A stretch of DNA of 21,770 nt from a virus, in the IMG/VR virus record IMGVR_UViG_3300025674_000464, positions 1 to 21,770 of that record; one strand, written 5' to 3'. The notes under the pieces were generated by a model that saw nothing but the letters and a program-made list of their open reading frames with translations, did no database searches and was not told the origin of the DNA. Each line of letters starts with the position of its first letter. Position 1 is the stretch's first letter. Of this stretch, positions 1-7,550 are shown piece by piece. The position numbers were made by a program, and so were the translations under genes.

Positions 1-231
1 ACTCTAGCAGCTCCAACAAACGCTATAGCCAATGGACAATACATAGCTTTACTAGTTATACAAGATGGTACAGGCTCTAGAACACTTGCATGGAACGCTG
101 TCTATGAATTTAAAGACGACACAGCACCTACACTAACTACTACCGCTTCTAAAGGTGATTTGTTTACATTTAGATACAACGGTTCTAAGTGGTTAGAAGT
201 AGGTAGGAATCAAAACTTAACACTAAGCTAA
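1..231 (+). CDS. Tail/virion protein, C-terminal 76 residues only
   Basis: The window opens inside a gene; frame 1 is open from base 1 to a TAA at 229-231 and encodes 76 residues. The visible part has alternating polar and hydrophobic residues, with QDGTGSRTLAW around residues 22-32 and YNGSKWLEVGR near the end. This Gly/Ser/Thr-rich beta-strand pattern is common at the C-terminus of marine phage tail and structural proteins. Only one base separates its stop from the next adhesin-like gene (TAATATG), so the two are probably co-transcribed and may be translationally coupled. The tail-protein call is by resemblance and neighbourhood; no domain can be named with certainty from the fragment. Confidence 0.75.
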   Translation, partial: TLAAPTNAIANGQYIALLVIQDGTGSRTLAWNAVYEFKDDTAPTLTTTASKGDLFTFRYNGSKWLEVGRNQNLTLS

Positions 232-232
232 T

Positions 233-1678
233 ATGGCAGATATTAATCTAGGAGTCGGTGGAGCTAACTCAGCTACGGGTGGGTATGATATTGATAACTC
301 TTGTAAGTTTGAAGCTGATAATGTTGAAAAAATGACTCATACTTATGACTCAGCACCTACAAGCCAAAAGAAAGGAACTATTAGTATGTGGTTCAAAAGA
401 ACTGAAATAGGCTCAAATATTGGACTTTTTCAGTTTGGAGATGATGCTTCAGGAAATTATTTATCACTTCGTTGGGGTAGAGATATATATGGTTCATTAG
501 AAACATATGGAATGCGACTTGGAGGAACTAATTTTAGTGTAGGAAATAGTTATGGAGCAATTAGAGATACTTCAGCTTGGTATCATGTGGTAATAGCTAT
601 AGACACAACTCAAGCTACTTCAACAAATAGATTTAAAGTTTACAGAAATGGAGTAGAGCCGGGATGGTCAACTGACAACACATCTAACATTACACAAAAT
701 GCAGATTTGGCTATTGGTGAAAATGGCAAAGATATAATGATAGGCGAAGGTGTTTATAGATACAATGGATATATAGCAGAAGTACATTATGTTGATGGGC
801 AACAACTAACATCAGCAGACTTTGGTGAATACGACGATGATAGTGGTATATGGAAACCTAAAGCTTATACAGGCACTTATGGTAATAATGGATTTTATTT
901 AGATTTTAGCAATGCTTCAAACTTAGGTGAAGACCAAAGCGGTAATAACCACGACTTTACTTTATCAAACATCACAGCAGCAGACCAAGCAACTGACACA
1001 CCTACTAATAATTTTTGTACTTTTAATACTCTTGCTGCAATAGGTACTGCTATTAGCAGTTCAACATATACTGAAGGTGGTACAGTTGCTCAAGCTAATA
1101 AACAAAATGATTTAGGTGAAGGCACAATGATGTTTTCTAATGGAAACTGGTATTTTGAAATGCAAGTTCCATCATCATCATCCACTGCTGATGCAATGTT
1201 TGGTTTTGGTGTTCCTAATGAATGGGGTCTAAGCGGTTCAAATCCTGGAAATGATTACAAAAGTTTTGCAGCACATACTTTAGGTAGATGGTATTTCAAT
1301 AACAATGGACATACTTCAACCGACTCAAGTGCTGCATTTGCAAAAGGAGATATTGTTTCTATAGCTATAAATACAAGTAGCCAAAAAGCATGGATAGCAG
1401 TAAATGGTACATGGGCAACTGGTACTAATCCTGCTACAGGAACTGGTGGTTTTTCATATGGAACTCTTATTACTAATTGGGAGTCAGGAGATTATTTAGT
1501 TCCTGCATTCAGAACACATTTTGTAAGTGGCTCAAAAAGTAATGCTAACTTTGGTGGATATACAGTTATGTCAATCTCAAGTGCAGCAACAGATGAAAAT
1601 GGCTACGGAACTTTTGAATACGCACCCCCATCAGGCTACTACGCCTTATGCACTAAAAACCTAGCGGAGTACGGATAA
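233..1678 (+). CDS. Tail adhesin with LamG-like and SPRY-like domains
   Basis: 481 residues, probably a virion-exposed receptor-binding or tail-decoration protein. Residues about 22-195 look like a concanavalin A/LamG-like beta sandwich: KGTISMWFKR at 47-56, AWYHVVIAID at 115-124, VYRNG at 136-140 and YIAEVHYVDG at 180-189. A linker at 221-265 carries DQSGNNHDF. Residues about 300-445 look SPRY-like, starting with GNWYFEMQV at 304-312 and including VSIAIN and KAWIAVNG. The C-terminus (FEYAPPSGYYALCTKN) is of a kind seen in marine phage tail proteins. No signal peptide or membrane segment is seen. Both lectin-like folds often bind glycans or proteins, so attachment to the host surface is inferred. 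It starts one base after the previous stop and overlaps the next gene by one base. Confidence 0.8.
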   Translation: MADINLGVGGANSATGGYDIDNSCKFEADNVEKMTHTYDSAPTSQKKGTISMWFKRTEIGSNIGLFQFGDDASGNYLSLRWGRDIYGSLETYGMRLGGTNFSVGNSYGAIRDTSAWYHVVIAIDTTQATSTNRFKVYRNGVEPGWSTDNTSNITQNADLAIGENGKDIMIGEGVYRYNGYIAEVHYVDGQQLTSADFGEYDDDSGIWKPKAYTGTYGNNGFYLDFSNASNLGEDQSGNNHDFTLSNITAADQATDTPTNNFCTFNTLAAIGTAISSSTYTEGGTVAQANKQNDLGEGTMMFSNGNWYFEMQVPSSSSTADAMFGFGVPNEWGLSGSNPGNDYKSFAAHTLGRWYFNNNGHTSTDSSAAFAKGDIVSIAINTSSQKAWIAVNGTWATGTNPATGTGGFSYGTLITNWESGDYLVPAFRTHFVSGSKSNANFGGYTVMSISSAATDENGYGTFEYAPPSGYYALCTKNLAEYG

Positions 1679-2760
1679 TGGCTTATACAAATATAGACGA
1701 CCCATCTGCATATTTTCAGACTTTGTTATGGACTGGTAATGATGTTGATGGTAGAGCATTAACAAATGATGGTAATAGTGATTTACAGCCTGATTTAGTT
1801 TGGTTGAAAAATAGAAATGTTGGATACAATCACTTTTTACAAGATTCCTCACGAGGAACTTCAGTATATTTATCTTCAAATACAACTACAGGAGATACAA
1901 CTTGGACAAACTTGGTAGAGTCTTTTGACACCAATGGTTTTACTGTTGGAGATGATGGCTCACAAGTACCCAACCATACTGGAAATACTTTTGTTGGATG
2001 GCAATGGAAAGCCAATGGTGGTACGACAGTTAGTAATACGGATGGTTCTGTAACTTCTACAGTACAAGCCAATCAAGATGCAGGTTTTAGCATTGTTACT
2101 TTTACTTCAGCTCCTAGTTCAGGGACAGGAATTTTTTCAGTAGGACATGGATTAGGACAAATACCTGCAATGGTTATTACAAAAAACAGAGGTGGCTCAG
2201 CAAGTAACTGGTGGACTTGGCATAAAGGTTTAACTGGTGGCAACAGCAATACCAGTTATATTGTTGCCTTAGAAAGAATTAGTATTGAAGCAAGTTACTC
2301 AAATGCTTGGGGTGCAGGTATGACATCTTCAGTCTTTGGAATGCAATCAGGTAATACAGCACTTGCTAGTACAGATTATCTAGCCTACTGCTTCGCAGAA
2401 AAACAAGGCTACAGCAAGTTTGGCAGTTATGTCGGCAATGGAAATGACAATGGTCCGTTTGTCTATACAGGATTTAAACCTGCTTTTGTGATGGTTAAAA
2501 ATGCAAATGCAACTAAAAATTGGTATATGTGGGATAACAAAAGGAATCCATACAATGTTGTCAACAATGGATTAAATGCCAATACAACCAATGCAACACA
2601 AGGAACAGCTTATGACTCATTAGATTTTTTATCTAATGGCTTCAAAATACGAGACTATGCAGATGGAACATGGAACGGAAGCGGAAATACAATAATCTAC
2701 ATGGCATTTGCAGAAAATCCTTTTACGACATCAACAGGTGTCCCGTGTACAGCACGTTAA
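1678..2760 (+). CDS. Tail protein with three repeated beta-rich modules (DUF7483-like)
   Basis: 360 residues, probably a second exposed tail or adhesin protein. Three related modules can be seen, at residues about 13-110, 136-240 and 248-347. Each contains a Pro-x-hydrophobic-Val-hydrophobic-x-Lys-Asn-like strand (PDLVWLKNR, PAMVITKNR, PAFVMVKN), Trp-rich loops (NWWTWHKG, NWYMWDNKRN) and a closing strand (TFVGWQWKA, YLAYCFAEK, YMAFAENPF). The pattern resembles the DUF7483 domain of marine phage tail proteins; the family assignment is from memory of the motif. The start codon shares a base with the preceding stop (TAATG), implying translational coupling. It ends with a Cys-containing tail (VPCTAR). 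A binding role is inferred. Confidence 0.75.
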   Translation: MAYTNIDDPSAYFQTLLWTGNDVDGRALTNDGNSDLQPDLVWLKNRNVGYNHFLQDSSRGTSVYLSSNTTTGDTTWTNLVESFDTNGFTVGDDGSQVPNHTGNTFVGWQWKANGGTTVSNTDGSVTSTVQANQDAGFSIVTFTSAPSSGTGIFSVGHGLGQIPAMVITKNRGGSASNWWTWHKGLTGGNSNTSYIVALERISIEASYSNAWGAGMTSSVFGMQSGNTALASTDYLAYCFAEKQGYSKFGSYVGNGNDNGPFVYTGFKPAFVMVKNANATKNWYMWDNKRNPYNVVNNGLNANTTNATQGTAYDSLDFLSNGFKIRDYADGTWNGSGNTIIYMAFAENPFTTSTGVPCTAR

Positions 2761-2784
2761 ACATTTAACTAACCACTTTATTAT

Positions 2785-2790
2785 AGGAGA
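2785..2790 (+). promoter_or_regulatory. Ribosome binding site in the longest plus-strand gap
   Basis: AGGAGA lies 6 bases before the ATG at 2797 within the 36-base gap 2761-2796, the longest non-coding gap on the plus strand. A 5-bp inverted repeat (GTTAA at 2756-2760, TTAAC at 2765-2769) precedes it, but it is too weak to call a terminator. No convincing promoter was seen in the gap. Confidence 0.7.
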
Positions 2791-2796
2791 AAAATT

Positions 2797-3414
2797 ATGT
2801 GGGCATTAGTAGAATCGGGAAGTGTAACCCAAATTTACACAAGACCCAAAGCTATAACAGTGGGAGAAGTTAACTATCCTGCTAATATCTTTATGCTTTG
2901 GTCAGCTTCTGAACTAGAAGCTATGGGGATTTATGAGGTCGTTATCGACAACACAAATCTAAAAAGTAACGAGTATTATATTAATACTAATCAAAGCTTT
3001 GACTTTGCAGACGGAGTTGTAACAGCTTCATACGGTGTGGCAACTGCTAAACCTATAGATGATGTACTCTTTACAGCTCAAGAAGAAACAGATGGGCTTG
3101 GTACAGAAGGTGAAGTTAAGCAATATGGTTTAAAACCACAACACAAAGCTGTAATAAACTCTCAAGCCGGTGGTATCTTACAAGGCACTGACTGGATGGT
3201 TGTCAGAGCTGCAGAAGGTGGTACAGCAGTACCAAGCGATATAGCAACGTGGAGAGCTGCAGTGCGTACAAAGTCTAATGACATGTGTACAGCTATTGAC
3301 GGTGCTGCAGACGTAGATGCTTTAGCAGCTTTATACGAGTACATAAATACAGGTACTGAAGAGTCCCCAGTAATGGAAAGACCTTTAGGTGAGTTTCCAA
3401 AACTAGGAGCATAA
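2797..3414 (+). CDS. Tail fibre assembly/chaperone-like protein
   Basis: 205 residues. The first half has no recognised domain. The second half contains GTDWMVVRAAEGG at about 130-142, then TWRAAVRTKSND at 151-162 and an Ala-rich helix, and it ends in a Pro/Gly tail. A TDW motif followed by W-x-x-x-R resembles the C-terminal region of Caudovirales tail-fibre assembly proteins, which help fold or attach fibres. Position just after two adhesin-like genes agrees with that job, but it could also be a minor virion protein. A good ribosome binding site precedes the ATG. Confidence 0.5.
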   Translation: MWALVESGSVTQIYTRPKAITVGEVNYPANIFMLWSASELEAMGIYEVVIDNTNLKSNEYYINTNQSFDFADGVVTASYGVATAKPIDDVLFTAQEETDGLGTEGEVKQYGLKPQHKAVINSQAGGILQGTDWMVVRAAEGGTAVPSDIATWRAAVRTKSNDMCTAIDGAADVDALAALYEYINTGTEESPVMERPLGEFPKLGA

Positions 3415-3415
3415 C

Positions 3416-3658
3416 ATGGAACTATCAGCATATATCATTTGGAACATCTTTATAACGTTAGTCTTAGCCCCTATCTGGTTTCAGATTAGGCAGAACACTT
3501 CAGAGCTTAGAAGACAAGATATATTGCTGAACAAAACCCGTGAAGAGGTTGCAAAAGATTATGTAACCAAAGATGAGCTAAGAAACGATATGACCATCAT
3601 TATGGAAAGAATGGATAAAATCAGTGAAAAGCTTGACAAACTCTTTGAAGTTAAGTAA
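3416..3658 (+). CDS. Small membrane-anchored coiled-coil protein
   Basis: 80 residues. Residues about 5-22 form one hydrophobic segment (IIWNIFITLVLAPIWF). The rest is a charged helix (about 24-78), rich in Lys, Glu and Asp with hydrophobic spacing typical of a coiled coil. The layout resembles small phage membrane proteins of the holin-accessory or XhlA type, but no specific family can be assigned. It starts one base after the previous stop, with AGGAGC upstream. A second protein of similar layout lies at the end of the lysis cassette (15438-15719). A role in lysis, or in anchoring a virion complex at the membrane, is possible and unproven. Confidence 0.65.
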   Translation: MELSAYIIWNIFITLVLAPIWFQIRQNTSELRRQDILLNKTREEVAKDYVTKDELRNDMTIIMERMDKISEKLDKLFEVK

Positions 3659-3680
3659 AATAGGTATATAGGAAATAAGA

Positions 3681-5729
3681 ATGTCCAAAAGAAAAGATAG
3701 AAAAAGATACAGTAAAGGTACTAGACAAGACTATACTAAAGGTGGTAGAGTACAAGCTCAAGAAGGTGGTCGTTTTGAATACGATCAAATTAGTGGTTTA
3801 AAAAATCAACAAGCATATGACCCTGTAGCTGCTGCAAAAGCTCAACAAGATGCTGCAGAAGCTGCTGCAAAAAAAGCAGAAGAAGAAGCTGCTGCAAAAG
3901 CTGCTGCAGAAGCTGCGAAGGCTGCAGAAGAAGCAAAAAAAGCTGCACTAAGACAATCTATTGACGATGCTGCTGCTGGTAAAGTTCCAGAGTCTGCAGT
4001 TATAGGTACACCTGTACAAGCAGGAATAGACCCTGTTACTGGACAACCTTTACCAGAACAAAAGGTTACGACTATGGCTGCACCAACTACAGTTCAAACA
4101 AGAACTGCACCGGGTGTTGCACCAGAAAAAGTTACAACTGTTGACACAACTGCACAAGCTAAAACACCAGAACAAATACAAGCTGCACAAATGGAAGCAG
4201 CAAAAGTTGATACAGATGTACAAGTTGAAGCTGCAGAGGGAGCTGTATCCGATCAAGCTATTGCTCAAGCTGCAGGTGTTGAACGTGTAGAACCTATTGA
4301 AGCTGCAGAAGTTGAAATACCAGAAGGTGCTTTAACTGAAAGAGTTGTAGGTACGTTAAGTCCAGAAGCTCAATCAACTGCTGTAATGAACGTTGGTAGT
4401 TCATTGGCAAGAGTTACAAGAGCTAAGAAACAACTAGCAAATGCTGGACTAAGCGATGCAGATATTACAGAGCTTGGTAACGACCCAGAAGCTTTAGAAG
4501 CTAGACTTGCAGACTTTAGTGAAGCTGAAAGAGGTATCATAGCTGGATTACCAGAAGAAGCTTTAGTATCTAATCAAATAGATACATTATTAAAAGGTAT
4601 TGAAGAGGGTGAGATTCCTACATGGGCTGCTCCGGCTGTAGCTAGTGTTGAAGCTATGTTAGCTAAACGTGGTATGTCAGCATCTACTGTGGGTAGAGAT
4701 GCTTTGCTCAATGCTATTATACAATCAGCAATGCCTATTGCTCAGTCTAATGCTCAAGCTATTCAAGCAAGTGTTAGTCAACAAAAAACAATAGAAGCAC
4801 AAGAAGCCGAAGCAAATGCAGCTAGAGGACAGCAGACAGCATTAACAAATGCTAGTAATGTATTCCAACTTAATATGGCTCAGTTTAGTGCTGACCAACA
4901 AACAGCATTATCTAATAGTAAATTCTTACAAACTATAGGATTAACTGAAGCTAATATGGAACAGCAAGGTATTATGCAAGATGCTGTAATGATGTCTCAA
5001 GCTAATCTAGCTGAAGCAGACTTTAATCAACGTGCACAAATACAAAATGCTCAAGCTTTTTTACAAATGGATTTAACCAATCTAAGTAATCAGCAACAAG
5101 CTAACGTATTAAAAGCTCAACAAACTCAGCAACGTTTGTTAAGTAACCAAGCTGCTCAAAATGCTGCAGCTCAGTTTAATGCTACAAGTGAGAATCAAAC
5201 TAATCAGTATATGGCTAGTTTAAATGCTCAGATTAATCAGTTTAATGCAGCTCAACAAAATGCTACAGAACAGTTTAATGCTACACAAGCTAACGCTGCT
5301 GAAGCTAGAGATGCACAAAGACAAGCTGATTTAAATAAGTTTAACACACAGTTAGCAACACAAGTAGATCAATTTAATGCTAATCAAGACTTCGCAAGGA
5401 ATCAATGGAACGCACAGAACATTGCTGCTGTTGAAGCTTCTAACGTACAGTGGAGAAGACAAACCAACGTAGCTAACACTGCTGCTCAGAATGCAGTTAA
5501 TATGCAGAATGCCCAGAATGCTTTTGCAATGTCACAAACTGCACAGTCTTTCTTATGGCAGGAACTAAGAGATCAAGCTGATTTTGATTTTAGAGCTGGT
5601 GAAAATGAACGAAGCAGAATTGCACAACTTGTAAACACTGCACTAGCTTCAGACCCTTCTAAATATAATTCAAGTTTAGGAAACTTACAAAATTTAATAG
5701 GTGTTATAACAGAGGATGTAATAGGATAG
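3681..5729 (+). CDS. Ala/Gln/Asn-rich rod-like internal virion protein
   Basis: 682 residues; probably a virion structural protein. The N-terminus is basic (MSKRKDRKRYSKG) and is followed by a YTKGGRVQ motif at 18-25. Residues about 48-95 are an almost pure Ala/Glu/Lys helix. About 100-330 is a mixed Val/Glu/Ala/Pro-rich region with no recognised domain. Residues 388-618 are at least 21 uninterrupted 11-residue repeats, expected to form a very long helix or coiled coil (separate repeat entry). The composition is rich in Ala, Gln and Asn with almost no Cys. It heads the block of large virion genes and lies four bases before the next one. By position it could stand in for a T7 gp14-type core protein or form part of a DNA-ejection conduit; that is inference. 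Confidence 0.7.
   Translation: MSKRKDRKRYSKGTRQDYTKGGRVQAQEGGRFEYDQISGLKNQQAYDPVAAAKAQQDAAEAAAKKAEEEAAAKAAAEAAKAAEEAKKAALRQSIDDAAAGKVPESAVIGTPVQAGIDPVTGQPLPEQKVTTMAAPTTVQTRTAPGVAPEKVTTVDTTAQAKTPEQIQAAQMEAAKVDTDVQVEAAEGAVSDQAIAQAAGVERVEPIEAAEVEIPEGALTERVVGTLSPEAQSTAVMNVGSSLARVTRAKKQLANAGLSDADITELGNDPEALEARLADFSEAERGIIAGLPEEALVSNQIDTLLKGIEEGEIPTWAAPAVASVEAMLAKRGMSASTVGRDALLNAIIQSAMPIAQSNAQAIQASVSQQKTIEAQEAEANAARGQQTALTNASNVFQLNMAQFSADQQTALSNSKFLQTIGLTEANMEQQGIMQDAVMMSQANLAEADFNQRAQIQNAQAFLQMDLTNLSNQQQANVLKAQQTQQRLLSNQAAQNAAAQFNATSENQTNQYMASLNAQINQFNAAQQNATEQFNATQANAAEARDAQRQADLNKFNTQLATQVDQFNANQDFARNQWNAQNIAAVEASNVQWRRQTNVANTAAQNAVNMQNAQNAFAMSQTAQSFLWQELRDQADFDFRAGENERSRIAQLVNTALASDPSKYNSSLGNLQNLIGVITEDVIG
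4842..5534 (+). repeat. Tandem 11-residue (33-base) coding repeats
   Basis: Within the 682-aa protein, residues 388-618 divide without gaps into 21 blocks of 11 residues. The first ten blocks start with a hydrophobic residue (for example LTNASNVFQLN, LTEANMEQQGI, IQNAQAFLQMD). Later blocks follow a QFNAxxxNAxE/N pattern (QFNATSENQTN, QFNAAQQNATE, QFNATQANAAE, QFNANQDFARN). At DNA level CAGTTTAATGC-like copies start at 5172, 5238, 5271 and 5370, all spaced by multiples of 33 bases. Hendecad periodicity is typical of nearly straight or right-handed coiled coils. Confidence 0.85.
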
Positions 5730-5733
5730 TATA

Positions 5734-6816
5734 ATGGGATTATTTAAAAAAATTAAAAAAGCTTTTAAAAAAGTAACACGTGGTATTAAAAAAGCAGTTA
5801 AAGGTGTTGTTAAAGGAGTTAAAAAAGTAGTTAAAAAAATTAGCTCTAGTAAAATCCTTAAAGCATTAGCTATTGCTGCTGCAGTCGTAGTGACGGGGGG
5901 TGCTGCTGTTGCAGCATTTACTGGAGGTACAGCAGCCAGTGGTACATTTGCTGGATGGATGATGAATGCTAGTCAGGCAGTTACTGGTGGTTCTTTGTTT
6001 GGTACGTCTACAGCTTTAGCCAGAGGTGCAGGAACAGTAGCTAAATTTGTTGCAAGTCCTTTTAAAGCTGTTGGTACAGCCTTAGGAAGTGCTGCTGCAA
6101 CGGTTACAGACTTTACAGGACTTACAACTGAAGCAGGTAGGATGGGAGTCACTCCAGAAATGCAAACTGCAATGGCAGAAGCACAAGTTAAAGCAGGTGT
6201 TCAATTAAGCCCAGATAACTTAAACTTAGAACAATCAATTCAAAGAGTTTCTGATGCTGGAGGAGGTAGTGTGGCTGATATAAAAAGTGCTATTGATAGT
6301 GGCTTAACAACAAAAGAAGCTATTATACAACAAGCATCAATTACAACAACTCCAACTACATTATTAGGTCAAGAACAAGCTGCGATGGCTGCAGCAAAAA
6401 GTTCAGGAGCTTCAGCAGAAACTATGGCATACTTAAGACAACAAAGTGCTCAAACAGCTACAGCTTATGGTGTTCCTAGTGCAGATATTGTAAGTGCTGG
6501 TTTTCCTGAAGCAGCATCAACCAAAAGTTTTTCAGAAAAATATCCGAATACTACCGCTTTTGTTCAGGGTGCAGGTACTTCAGTTGCTAATACAATGTTA
6601 AATACTTATGCTCAATCATTAATGGCAGGAGACCCACCAGGTAGAACAGGTGCTGGAATCGGAGAAGAAGGAGCATCAAGAAGAGACCCTATTGGTATAT
6701 ACAGCAATGCTTTAGATATTAATCCAGATGATTTTACAAAACATTTTACATTTGGTAATACTGTAGAAACTGGTAACATGCCACTCATTCAACAACAAAC
6801 ATTAGAGGTAGCATAA
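5734..6816 (+). CDS. Virion protein with cationic helix and membrane-like N-terminus
   Basis: 360 residues. The first 42 residues contain 15 Lys and one Arg and no acidic residue, with basic residues spaced three to four apart between Val, Ile and Phe: an amphipathic cationic helix. Residues about 43-66 are strongly hydrophobic (ALAIAAAVVVTGGAAVAAF) and could cross a membrane. The remainder is Ala/Gly/Thr-rich with no recognised domain, and the C-terminus is polar. The gene lies between the rod protein and the 244-aa virion protein, and its stop overlaps the next ATG. Location and composition suggest an internal or ejected protein that meets DNA or the host membrane, comparable in idea to T7 gp14; this is inferred. 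No signal-peptidase site is evident. Confidence 0.7.
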   Translation: MGLFKKIKKAFKKVTRGIKKAVKGVVKGVKKVVKKISSSKILKALAIAAAVVVTGGAAVAAFTGGTAASGTFAGWMMNASQAVTGGSLFGTSTALARGAGTVAKFVASPFKAVGTALGSAAATVTDFTGLTTEAGRMGVTPEMQTAMAEAQVKAGVQLSPDNLNLEQSIQRVSDAGGGSVADIKSAIDSGLTTKEAIIQQASITTTPTTLLGQEQAAMAAAKSSGASAETMAYLRQQSAQTATAYGVPSADIVSAGFPEAASTKSFSEKYPNTTAFVQGAGTSVANTMLNTYAQSLMAGDPPGRTGAGIGEEGASRRDPIGIYSNALDINPDDFTKHFTFGNTVETGNMPLIQQQTLEVA

Positions 6817-7550
6817 TGGCAATACCTAATAGAAAAGCAAGACCAATTATTTCAAATAGTGTTAGTGATGTAGCTTCACAAGCTGTTCTTGATGGGTTAG
6901 ATGCTGGATTTACAATCGATGAAATAGCTCCTGATAATGGACCTAAACTCCGAGGAGAAGCTAGGTTTAATCAAGAAGCCTTAGATGAGATTGTTGATTT
7001 ATCTTCACAAGGTGGTGCAATTCCGGGACAAAGTTTAGTCAATGACCCTGCACAACCTTATCCTTGGGAAAGACCTCCAGAGTTTGCTAATCCTAAACAT
7101 GCATTAGATTACATGGTTGGTTTAATATTCCAACCAGAAGCAATGAAAAATATTGTACAAGCTTTAGCAAATGGTGCAGCAGTTGCAGACATTGCAATGG
7201 TTTCACTCTATGCAAAATTCACAGAGGGTAAATTTAATCCTGATGTTTTAATGTTGTTAGCAGAACCCATTATGTATATCATTATGGCAATTGGTGAAGA
7301 AGCTAATATTAAATATAACATCGAAGACAGTAACGATTTAGACGAACTAGATGATGAAGATTATGAAGAAGAGTTTAATAATCAAGTAAATGAATTTAGA
7401 ACTGTATTTGAAGATATTAAAAATGGTACTATGAAAAGAAAAGTAGAACCTGAAAAAATTAAAAGTGGTGTTGTGCCACAAAACATTCTAGACAAAGTTA
7501 AAGAACAAGGTCCAGAAATTAGAAGTTTATTAAGCAAGGGAGAAGAGTAA
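6816..7550 (+). CDS. Virion structural protein, conserved in marine phages (unknown role)
   Basis: 244 residues. Notable features are a central PGQSL...YPWERPPEF segment (residues about 70-92), a helical region with two mostly hydrophobic stretches (about 118-133 and 145-160) and a very acidic stretch rich in Asp and Glu near 170-190. The YPWE-PPEF signature recalls a family of structural proteins in marine phages, recalled from memory rather than searched. No enzyme motif is seen. It overlaps its neighbours on both sides by one base (TAATG), so its translation is likely coupled to the flanking virion genes. A head-tail joining or internal core role is possible; neither is shown by the sequence. 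Confidence 0.6.
   Translation: MAIPNRKARPIISNSVSDVASQAVLDGLDAGFTIDEIAPDNGPKLRGEARFNQEALDEIVDLSSQGGAIPGQSLVNDPAQPYPWERPPEFANPKHALDYMVGLIFQPEAMKNIVQALANGAAVADIAMVSLYAKFTEGKFNPDVLMLLAEPIMYIIMAIGEEANIKYNIEDSNDLDELDDEDYEEEFNNQVNEFRTVFEDIKNGTMKRKVEPEKIKSGVVPQNILDKVKEQGPEIRSLLSKGEE

Noticed and set aside
1830-2072. Antisense frame within the second tail gene
   Set aside because: Opposite to a clearly coding gene with repeated modules; no ribosome binding site.
2756-2769. Small inverted repeat GTTAA/TTAAC after the second tail gene
   Set aside because: Only five AT-rich base pairs and no T-run; too weak for a terminator, and the next gene is only 28 bases on.
3830-3960. GCTGCA-rich direct repeats
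   Set aside because: They are runs of Ala codons in a helical segment of the 682-aa protein, not a separate DNA element or CRISPR array.
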